Source of the DNA: Nigrospora sphaerica
Lineage: Eukaryota > Ascomycota > Sordariomycetes > Amphisphaeriales > Apiosporaceae
DNA length: 64,000 bases
NCBI GenBank assembly: GCA_018287875.1
Contig: JAGVVL010000002.1
Span: 6,200,001 to 6,264,000, forward strand
Reading direction: 5' to 3'
Of the stretch, positions 10,460-19,950 are shown one piece after another. The notes beneath the pieces are model-generated. The model saw nothing but the letters and a program-made list of their open reading frames with translations, made no database searches and was not told the origin of the DNA. Made by a program: the position numbers and the translations under genes. How positions within the stretch are numbered: position 1 is the first letter of the stretch; each line of letters opens with the position of its first letter.

Positions 10460-13441
10460 TTAGGACGCGGCGGCACCATTGACGTTGTCGAGATCCGAGT
10501 AGTACAGAACCAGCTCGCGCTAGAGCACGTATCAGTCAAACAAGTCCACGGTAGGGAGAGCGCATCTGGGAGGGACCCACCCTAGTCTTCTGCCAGTTAA
10601 CAGTGTCCCAGATGATGTAGTAGCCCTGCTCGTGCGCGTGGCTCAGAAGACGCGGTGTCATAATATCGTCCTTGGTCAACCATATCTGCAGCTTTTTATG
10701 CCATCGCCAGTTGCGGGTGTTGCTGTTGAAACGTCAGCGAAGTCGCACGCACCGGCAGACAAGAACCTTACAGTTCCATGGCTGCCTGATGTTGCTTAAT
10801 GTCACCAGGACAGCTGTAGAAAATCCACATCAACGTCTCCTCGTTGAAACTCTGGATTTTGTTCTCCAAAGGTTGCACATTTGTGACATTGTAGCATTCC
10901 GGGAGGCGGAAGTTCGGGATGGCCGGTCTTGGCGGGTTGTCGTTGAACAGGGACAAGACTTGACTGGATATCGGCCTGCAAGTGTGTAAGCGTCAAGAGG
11001 CACGGCAGCATGGTATCGCACGCTGGGCAACGACATACTCGGACGACTGCAGGTTAAGGCCAAATTGCTGAGGGTCCATGCCCGTAACGGCAGCCTGGTA
11101 ATCCGGGTAGTTGCTCATCAAGGTACGCAAACCCTTAATGCCCCATTTGTCGATGGGCGCCATGCCGGCCAGGGGGTCGTTGACCTCGGGCGACTGGTCG
11201 TCTTTCTCATCCTTGGCCTTGCCGCCGGCCGGCAGATCGTTACCGATGGCACCAAGCGGATTGCGGCCCTCGGAGGACGAGGCGGCCGCGTTGTCCTGCG
11301 CCGAAGTTTGGGATGCCAAGGAATCGTCCCGGAAGCCTGGTGGTTTCTGTCGCTGTTCTTCGCCGATGGCACCTCGCACGTCTTGCGGCCGGGAAGAACC
11401 TGCGACACAACGGTCAGAAGGGGGAGCGGTACTAGTGGAGGAAAGGGGCAATGGAGAATTACCAGGGGTGCTGGATGCGTCGGGCGATCGTACCTCGCCC
11501 GCTCTCGAGTCGGTCAGGGCGTTGAGAAGTCCGTTGCCGGCACGGTTGCCCGGCAGGCCGGGGGCAGGGCTCCGCGGCGTCGCGCCGAAGCCGAGAGTGG
11601 TCATCAAGCTGGAGCCGCGCTCCTGGCCAATGTCACCACTGCTGTTGCGAAAGCCGCCGCCATTGTTGTTCAGCGGCGGGAAGTCATCGATGCTGCTTGG
11701 TGGCTGGGCTTGCGACGCCTGCGATTGGCTGCCGAAGCGGAATGATCCCTGGGCGGAGCCCATGCGAGACGAGGAGCCGAATATATCGTCCTGCTGGCCC
11801 TGCTGCGAAAGCGGCGTGCCCTGGTTCCTCTGGATGGGCGCCATGTTTCTACTTCCGGCTGTTGACCACAGTGAAGACTGGTTGGCAGAAGATAGTTGCG
11901 AGTTGTTTGACAACGAGGGGAATTCCCTGCGAGGAGAGAGGCACGAATCAGTATACCGTAAGAGATGGGTGGACCGAAAGGGGGGGGTGTGAGAATTGGA
12001 AGATGAGATGATGGTGGGTTCTTTGCGTTGGTGGGGTATATGGGGAACAGCGGTTGCAAGAAATATGGATGAAGGGCCGGCTTGTCCCCCACGCGCAAAG
12101 CAACCAAAAGCGAGGTATGTATGTGAATGGTAGGGAGGGGTGTGCAAACGGGGCAGCCCAGCTGAGGTATGAAACACCGTCGCCGGTTCTCGACTCTGTG
12201 ATGATGGATTTCAGCCTGCATCCAGGGCTTCTCAGGCTGCGCCTGCGCCTACGCCCGCCACCGCCGCTTGTACTTGCCGCAGCGTCACGCTCGCGCGCAA
12301 GTCTGAACATCTTCGCCCGCCGCCGCCGCGGAAGTTGCAGCGCCAGCCTCGCCCAACCCGGAACCACGTTTGGAATGTGGGCATCCAGCATCAGAAATCG
12401 GGCTCTTCAGCCCCCTCACGTTCCTGTGGGCTGGAGGCAAAGAAGTGTAGAAACACCCCGCACGCATGGGCATAGTCGAGGCGTACACGGTTCTGCAGCC
12501 CACCACCCCAGCGGCCACCGAGACAGCAGGCACAACCGTGTTTCTCCCGCGGGCGGTGCCCCCAGGGCGCGACTGCCCTCCATTGGCAGACAGAGGGGTG
12601 TGGCAGTGGCAACAAAAAAGAAATCCACCTACGACAGATCCAACGGCGTTGCGGGCTGCGAGCCGCTTAGACTCTGAGCAAAGCTCAGGTTCCCTCCTAG
12701 TTGCCTTGATGAGTTCTGGAGCCCGGCACCGTTCATGGGCACGCCGGCTCCAAAGGCCCATCCGTTGCTGTTGTTCGCTACATTCGGGACGAAGCATCGC
12801 GGATCAGTCCATGGCAGCCAGCTAAAGGGGGGGCGGCGGCGGCTACGGCGTCGCCCTGTCCCATACCTATTTTCCCGTTTGGTAACCTGTTCGATGACGC
12901 TCTTCCGGGTTGTTGGGGCTGCTGCGGCTGCTGTTGCTGCTGCTGCTGGCCTCCAAATCCCGCCGGCATCCCTCGTAGGGATTGTTGCATGGCTCCTGAT
13001 GGAAGGCATGTACAATTAGCCAAAAGAGTCGACAAGAGCAGCCGTCACGCTCGTCCCACGACGTCATCACGGCGCCCGGCGGCCTCCCGCCCTCTTATCC
13101 GGCACCCCTTGCGCTTGCGCCCCCGGCGCCCGGTGGGTAGCCCCCGCCGGCGCCCCATCGCCGCTGTTGCTGCCAGGCTGGCATCGCGAGGTCGACAGGG
13201 CGGGCGAAATCGGGCGTGGCGGGCCAGGGCCGGGCCGGTAACGGACAGCGACAATGGCAGGCCGCGAGGATCGCATCGCTATCCGTGGCGCATCGGTATT
13301 CCCGAGGGCGCAAGGGCGGCGGCGGGCACGGGGGATGCGCGAGGAGGGACCAGGTCGTCGTCGAGGCTCGTGAAGGGCAAACAGCGGGGCACGCGAGGCT
13401 TGAAAACAGAAGGGCATAGGCTCTCTACCTGGTCGATTCAT
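10460..13441 (-). CDS. CCR4-NOT complex subunit NOT2
   Basis: Seven exons on the minus strand, in order of translation: 13441-13429, 12995-12867, 12777-12633, 11926-11039, 10975-10772, 10722-10581 and 10519-10460. They give 526 aa with every phase closing. The protein is a scaffold of the CCR4-NOT deadenylase, which shortens mRNA poly(A) tails. The C-terminal half is the NOT2/3/5 domain, from DKWGIKGL through FYSCPGDIKQHQAAMEL to LVLYYSDLDNVNG. The N-terminus begins MNRPGAMQQSLRGMP, followed by a Gln/Pro-rich run and the block SFAQSLSGSQPATPLDL-SEFPSLSNN, which is typical of filamentous fungal NOT2. The first coding exon is only 13 nt. The first and third introns are very long (433 and 706 nt). 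A 63-nt segment, 11462-11400, has GT and CAG ends and no stop, so it may be an extra, phase-neutral intron (505 aa if removed). Confidence 0.93.
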
Positions 13442-14283
13442 GGCTACTCCTGGGAGGTCGGGCGCGGGGGATCGCGTGGTGGGGGAAGCGCTCGTACGAT
13501 TACAGTCGAGGTCGGTCTCGTGGGTTTCGGGCCGGGGGGGTAGCTCGTTGGATGGGTTGCTATGGTATGGAATTGCTCGCAATGCGGCGGCTAGACGATA
13601 GATGGACATGTGTGAAGCTCGCCTTCGCCCAGCCTACATAAGCCTGTTGCATGGCGAGTGAAATTCCACCACCCACTGGCGCATGGTCCGAGCGCAGCCT
13701 TGCCATCCATCCTATCCATTCTCTATCCATTTTATGTGGGCTCTCCTCACTGTCTCCCCCACAGACTGGTACATACTGATGTCCACAGCCCTTACAATCA
13801 TTCCCTCTCCCTTGGCTCATATGGATTCCAGCAGCCCTGCTGCCCTGGTTGCTGAGGATTGGGCGCGTGAAAAAGGTCACCCATCCGGGTATCTGCATAC
13901 ATCTTTACTTCGTACATCCTAGGCAGCACCGAGTGGTTATCCCTGAGAACTGTCGTGACACCCGCTTCATCAATACACTCTCGCTTCCCACCCCTCGATC
14001 ACCCCTTTCTCATTACCGAGCATATGAGTGTGTAATGCAACTGCCTACCTCTTACGTCCTTTTATATTTGCTAGTTTATAAAACCCCTCCTTAGCAAAGC
14101 CGTTTGGAGTCGTCTTTATAGGTACTACACACTAGCATGTTGCTCGTCTTCCGCGAGTACATGCGCACGTTCAGCAGGCCCGTTCCCAGACCACGACTCC
14201 AGATTGCGTCTCCAACCGAGATACCGTACCACGTGGTGGTAACCCTACCGCGCTGCATCCCTCTATGCCTGTATTCCCGTGGT
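13442..14283. other. Region upstream of NOT2 and downstream of the CobW gene
   Basis: Both flanking genes lie on the minus strand, so this stretch holds the NOT2 promoter and leader and the 3' end zone of the GTPase gene. Bases 13860-14100 are comparatively AT-rich. No exon or RNA gene is evident. Confidence 0.45.
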
Positions 14284-15681
14284 CTACTGCCCGAGAGCCT
14301 GCAGGAAGCTGCGCTGTAAATCCATCACCTGTACACGCCGGCCGATGAGGACCAGCTTGCCCGTTTGCGGAGGGCTCGCGGCCCCGGCCTCATTGGTCGT
14401 GGTCGGTGCGTCAAATATTTCAAACACCTCCCTGACTCCCTGCACCATTTTCACCTCGCCGTTTTGAAAGACGAGACGTGCCTTGAGACGATGAATTTCC
14501 AGCCCCTGCGCCTCGCCCGCTCCCGCTCCCGGCACCTCGTTTTCCCACAAAACCGATCTCAGCCACTTGTCAACCATGGGCAGCTGAGCGGGTGCCAGCG
14601 GCGGCACACTGATCGAGACTGTGGCAATGGTCTGGTCTGGTATCAGCAGGGGTGTCCGCCACGGACGGAGGGTACTGGACGAACGGGATCAAGATGGCTA
14701 TGGCCCTTGGCCGCGGAGTCCAAAGCATCGACCTTGTCGTAGGCATGAAGGTCCAAAAGGAAGCCCTCGAGCTCCGGGACGGCGCTCTGCTTGGTTACGT
14801 GAATCTTGGCAAGGCCGTTAATGGCTTGGATGCGGGCCTTAACCTGATCGAGCTGCGCTGCGTCAACCAGATCCGACTTGTTGATCACTACCACGTCGGC
14901 ATGGGAAATCTGCACGTGGGCCGTCGTCATGAGGGGACCGTGGCCATCCTCGTGGTCGTCGTGGCCCTCGACCTTGCCGGACGGGTCATCCAGGCTCTTC
15001 AGGATGTTCTTGGCGTCGACGAGGGTGACGATGCCGTCGAGGTAGATGGTGCTGCCAAGCCCGTCGTCGACCCAGAACAGCGGTGCCAGGTTGCCGGGGT
15101 CGGCCAGGCCGGTGGTCTCGAGGAGAATGTAGTCAAAAGCGCCCTTCTTCTCCATCAGCGACTCAATGGCATTCACGCCAGAATCTCTGCCGAAGGGTTA
15201 GTGGCGTCGGCCGGAACTAGGGAGGAGAGCCGTGGGGTTACTTGACGGAGCAGCATATGCAGCCGTTGCCGACCTCAAGCCACTCTTCGACCTGCTCACC
15301 GCCCTTGTTGACCGTCAGGGACTTCTCGATGTCCAGAGCTGTCGCGGCCATGAGTTGGTTATCACGCTGCCAGCCAGGATGAGGATGGGAGGGCTGTGCC
15401 CGTCCGACTCACAGTCGCCAAACTCATTCATGATGACGGCGATTTTCTTGCCATGCTGGGCCGTTAGGATGTAGTTGAGCAGGGTGGTCTTGCCGGCGCC
15501 CAGGTAGCCTGGCTGGGGCATGCGGTATCAGCGGTTCACCCGTCCGGCGGGAGGAAGGGTAGGGGGACGGCGCACCCGTGACGATGGTGATGGGGACCTT
15601 GATCTGGCTGCCAGGCTCTACCCCACCATCGTCGGGTGAGGTTTCCACGAGCTCGGGCGGCATGTCGGAGTCGGGATCCAT
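14284..15681 (-). CDS. CobW/COG0523 GTPase, ZNG1-like metal chaperone
   Basis: Five exons, 15681-15576, 15508-15413, 15338-15242, 15186-14685 and 14631-14284, encode 382 aa. Introns are 67, 74, 55 and 53 nt. The P-loop is GYLGAGKTT (36-44). The family's metal site C-x-C-C is at 94-97 in GNGCICCS. The switch block [10 protein letters not shown] and base-recognition block NKSDL are present. A His/Asp-rich loop ([10 protein letters not shown]) follows, and a CobW C-terminal domain ends the protein. The closest known relatives (yeast Zng1, human CBWD/ZNG1) pass zinc to methionine aminopeptidase 1 in the cytosol; this role is inferred here. The N-terminus reads MPPELVE where vertebrate ZNG1 has CPELV, so the cysteine of that docking motif is missing. 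The fourth intron has a weak donor (GTTCGT), but it is the only join that restores [12 protein letters not shown]. The gene is divergent from MOB3. Confidence 0.92.
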
Positions 15682-16750
15682 GGAGCTGGGCAGTGCCGGT
15701 CTGGCGGAACGCTCTCTGTCGATGTGGGTGGTAGTGCAGTTGTTTCGGGCTGTACGCTCGCTGAATTACACGAACACAATACTGCGCCTATGTGCGGTGG
15801 AATGCCACCGGCGGCACCATCTCGTTCTAAGGGCCTCCAGCCCGGGAGCCGATCCGGCCAAAAACCAGGCTACGCAGAGTCCCCGTCATATACGGTGGGT
15901 ACCTCGCGCCCAACCTGCGAGAGCTCCTACTGCCCGGTAAGGCTCTTATTACCTTAGGTACGACGTACCACCACATGTACTCCGCACCTCGCAGTCCGGA
16001 GCGCGCGCGCACGAGGCGCAAGCCAGAATAGTGGATAAGTGCATGTGCCCCGTCGCAATGGGAGCTCCCAAAGTCCACTCACTTCCTTGGCTGGCAAGAC
16101 TCAGCTCAGGTACGGAGGGCGGGTTACGGGGCAGGATAAATACGTGCAGCAGCAGGGCACAGCAGGCAGGGGTCGTTATTCGCCCGCAGGCATTTTGCCC
16201 GCCGTTATTGGTGTACTGGGCTGATCAGGGCCAGTCGTGCCGCTACTTCGCACTGCTGGGCCCGATGAGGGTCGCCGCGCTGTTGGCCGGACAGACCTCG
16301 TTGTTTTGTTTGTACCTCCGTCCCTCGCGCCGTTGACGCCGTGCACCACCCTCCTCTTCGTGTAACTCGCGTCCTATTGGAGTCCCTCACGAGAGGACAT
16401 ACCTCGGGTCCATACCTGAGGAGCTCCCCAGTCGCATTCCATCCCACGTCCAAACCCCCATACCGCACACGTCGCCTGATAGGACTGGTGCCGGGCCTAA
16501 TAACCGCCGAAGCTGCTGCTCCTTCACCTTCGCGCCCGCGTCATTGGTGCACCATCGGCATACCAACGTCAAACGCCCACGTCGCCAACGTCGCCTCCTG
16601 CTCCCTTGCACTCTTCCCCCTCGCCCTGTGACGCCCCCTGTCGTTGTCGTCGTCGCCCACGCCCTACCGCCGCGCTCGCGCAGCAACAGAAAAGCCTCTT
16701 GACGTGGTCTCGTCCCCTTCGAGGCTGCTGGCCTCTTCCGCTCCTTCGCC
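15682..16750. promoter_or_regulatory. Divergent promoter region between CobW GTPase and MOB3 genes
   Basis: These 1.07 kb separate two divergently transcribed genes. The centre (about 15950-15970) carries TACCTTAGGTACGACGTACC, a variant of the intergenic TAGGTACT word. From about 16560 to 16750 the plus strand is C- and CT-rich, as expected of a MOB3 leader. I see no coding exon. Confidence 0.45.
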
Positions 16751-18404
16751 ATGTCTGCTTCTGCTACCCTCCCGCCCAGCTCGCCGCGGTTACCCAGCCC
16801 CCCGCCTCCGGCCGAGATACAGCTTGGGCCCAAATCCCCCGGACTGGGAAACACGACCGCGAGCCGTCATGCCCAAGAGATGGAACAGACGATAGCCGAT
16901 GCCAATGCGCGCCGGCGCATACATCCCGGCACCAAGGCTGAGGACATGGCCGCCGGCCCGCCCCTGGTGCCCCTGGCTGAGGTACGCTCCGTGTCCCCCT
17001 CGAGCTCCCCCCCCCTTTCCCCGTGCCGACTCCCCCTTGTGACATGGCGACATGTCGAGGGGTGCGTGCTCTTCTGGATGCTGGCTAACCCGCTTGTGCC
17101 CGCCCCCATAGCTCGACTCGCCGTTCCAGCTCCAGGAGCACCTTGCGGCCCTGCATTACCACCTCACCGCGTCCAACACCCAGCCCGTATCGCGCCGGAC
17201 GGCCGACCAGATGGCCACGCCGCCCCCCGGTATTGACCGCACGCTGTGGCTGTACGAGCTGTGCCGCTTTCTCGTCTCCCAGTGCAATAGCTTGATCGTG
17301 GGCTTCCTTTTCGACTCGCCCCCTTGCTCTCAGGCCACATGCCCCGAGATGCGCGCGTCCGAGTGGCAGTTCCTATGCGCCGTGCATGAGACGCCCAAGA
17401 GCTGCTGCGCCATCGATTACTGCTGCCATACCCTGGACTGGGCTGCCAATATTGTCACCAACCCGAAGATATTCCCTTCGCGCTTTGTGCTCGTGCAGTC
17501 CGACGGCCACGAGAAGAACCAAGTGGTTAAGAATCTGATCAACATCTTCCGTCGTCTGCATCGCATCTTCGCCCACGCCTGGTTCCAGCACCGGAGCGTC
17601 TTTTGGAGCGTCGAGGCCCAGACGGGCCTTTACGTCTTCTTCAAGACGGTCTGCGATATGTACGAGCTGCTGCCCGCTGAGAACTACAAGCTGCCGCCCG
17701 AGGCCGAGGGGCTGGAGCCGCCCCAGCCTGACAAGGAGGACCCCAAGCCCAAAGTGACGGTCATTGCCAAAGCTCCGAGCAAAGACGGCGAAGGCGACGC
17801 TCATGACGACGACCAGCCTCTCCATGCCCGCCGCAGCAATACGGCCAGGCACTCCAGCCGACCCTCGACAGGCAAGGCGATAACAACCGTCATGGAGGAG
17901 CGCGAAGACGAGAACTCGGAGCTTAACAACCGCATGAGGAACATGCAGCTTGCCACCCATCCTGAGACTGTTGTAGAGGATGAATCCGAGCTGGAGGTTC
18001 CCGTCATGGTGGGGGAGGACATCTTACAAGAGTCGTCGCCCAGAACGTCCGAGGACTCGGAGCCGCAAAATCAAGCAGACCTTGCCGAAACGGCCAGTGA
18101 CACGGAGGTGACCACTGCAGACGGGAAAGCTGCGAGCCCCTCCACGCCCGATGACGCGCAGACTGTGGTAAACGAAGCAACCGATGCTGGCCCGGCGGCC
18201 CAGGAGGCTACGAAGGAGAGTGCTGCCGATGGTGCACCGGAATTGGACGAGAAGTCAGAGGGACTGGGGGAGAAGGACGCGCAAGAGCCGTCTTCTCCCA
18301 CAGTTACCGAGATCGAAGTCGGCCGGGCCGAGTCGCCCGAGGCGAAGGAGCAACCTACGGAAACCATCGAACCGACACCTTCCTCCTCGTCCGATGGCAC
18401 ATAG
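16751..18404 (+). CDS. mob3: MOB family protein, MOB3/phocein type (STRIPAK subunit)
   Basis: Two exons, 16751-16981 and 17112-18404, with a 130-nt GT-AG intron, encode 507 aa. The MOB fold spans about residues 78-260. Its zinc ligands are C149-x4-C154 (PPCSQATCPEM) and H232-x4-H237 (AHAWFQH). The spacing and surrounding residues fit phocein/MOB4 (fungal MOB3) rather than MOB1 or MOB2. In Sordaria and Neurospora MOB3 is a STRIPAK component needed for hyphal fusion and fruiting-body formation; the same role is inferred here. After the fold comes a long acidic, disordered tail (EDESELEVP, repeated Glu/Ala/Thr), longer than in animal phocein. The ORF ends in TAG at 18402-18404, but the same frame stays open for 95 more codons, described separately. 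Confidence 0.9.
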
Positions 18405-18692
18405 GAGTGCTCGCGGCAGGAGGTGGCAAGCATGAACGATCTTTCTGATGGGGATCGCCGGCCCACGATGCCGATACTGCAGATACAAAGGAGAAGCGGG
18501 GACAGTAGCGCCCCACAGTGGTCGAGAAGCAGGCGGCAACAGCGCCGAGAGTCCATGTCCGCCGCCGATGACGGTCACGAGGCCGTGAACGGGGGCTCCG
18601 CCGCCGACGAGGCCGAGATTCGCGATATCCTCGAGCACACACGCCGGGTGACGGACTCGCTGCGGCGTCCCCGGTCTCGCCGGAGCTTCTGA
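18405..18692 (+). other. In-frame coding-like extension after the MOB3 stop codon
   Basis: Directly after the MOB3 TAG the same frame runs for 95 codons to TGA at 18690-18692. It begins ECSRQEVASMNDLS and ends with a predicted amphipathic helix (DEAEIRDILEHTRRV) and a basic tail (RRPRSRRSF). In the last 34 codons, 29 end in G or C, similar to the genes here. It could be reached by stop-codon readthrough, by a stop-spanning intron (18389-18490 would keep the phase but has weak splice sites), or it may be a former C-terminus cut off by a mutation. I cannot choose from sequence alone. Confidence 0.5.
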
Positions 18693-19950
18693 GGCGGAGC
18701 GCCACCACTGGAGACACCAGGGCTGGCATGCGCAATATGCCCGTGTATGAAGGAGATTGCCTAATACTTTGATGTTTCGAACGAAGGGGGTGACGCGAGG
18801 CAGCAGCATAGCAAGAAAGGGTTTAACCAAGCTAAGTACGAAGCGGCAGCTCAACACATGTACTTTATGCCTAGGAGGAGAGACGTCATTACCGTGCCCC
18901 CCAAAATGTACAGTGATCGGTCCCGGTACCCCTTAACCCCCCTTAACCCCTTTTCTTCCCTCTTCGGATGCAGCTGGGGACCCCGCTGGCGGGCCACGGT
19001 GCGAAGAAGGTCTTTCGGGGAATAGCCAGGGGGGAAGGGGGATGCCGGGTGAAAGGGAAGAATAAAGAAAGAAAGCGAGTACATAGTTCGAGCGGATCAA
19101 GCTAATGGGATAACGGACCATGGGCGCGCAAGGAACCTGACCTCCCAACGTACGTGTACTCTTTGGGCAGGGTGGCGCGTCCTGGCTGTATCTGTAGATA
19201 TCACTGCTCCTGAGGGTGTTGTTTTTTGCGCCTCTGGCCTGTAGTCGTCTTGTAATCCTGCTGCTACTCGGCAGCCGCCGCACTTCGGGTATTTTCCTTT
19301 CCCTCGTCTCATTCTTCCCTCCTTCTCTCCGAGCCCGCTTCCCTTCCTTCGGCCCTGCCAAACGCCCGCCAAGCCCTGCGCCTTTTCGCCCGGATTTTTC
19401 GCCGCGGTAGTATGGTGTAATTGTAATGGTAGTGGTAGTAGTACATATTAGTTGGCGCGTCGAGACCGGGGGGGAGGTTGTCGGGTCCGCGTGTATCGCG
19501 ACGTATGCGCTCCACCCTCTTTCCCCCTCCCTTCCCCCGCTCCCTTTTCTCTCTTCCTCGCTCCTGTTTTGGACGGCGGGTCGCTCGCGGCGCACGTCCC
19601 CACCCCGTCCACTCCATCCGGACGGACGTTGGCTGTCCAAAGCCGGCCGGCGCCGAAAAGCTCGGACCCCTGGCTCCTCCCGCCTCCGATCTCAGTCCCT
19701 CTCCAGACGGGCGGAGGGGGCGGCGCACCGTCAGGTGAGGGGGCCGTCGGCTCCGTAATGGCGGAATCAAGACAGTGGGCATAAATTCTTCATTCGGTCG
19801 GGCCCACAGTCCATAGCACGCCGGAAATTGGTTGTCGGCTCACCAGCGGTCATGGGTATGGAGTGTCATGCCATTGCCCAGGATGGCGGTGGCTTTTTCG
19901 GTTGGTGTCCGCCCCTAAGCTGCGACATAGGGCGCTGTCCACGAGACCGT
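18693..19950. other. Convergent intergenic region between MOB3 and the first Zn2Cys6 gene
   Basis: This holds the 3' ends of two converging genes. Positions 19300-19620 are strongly pyrimidine-rich on the plus strand. The open frames here are explained by that bias and show no domain or splice continuity. Confidence 0.45.

Noticed and set aside
18389..18490. A 102-nt intron that would remove the MOB3 stop in phase
   Set aside because: The donor GTCCGA and acceptor AAAG are both poor, unlike all other introns in the window; kept only as one possible explanation of the extension.
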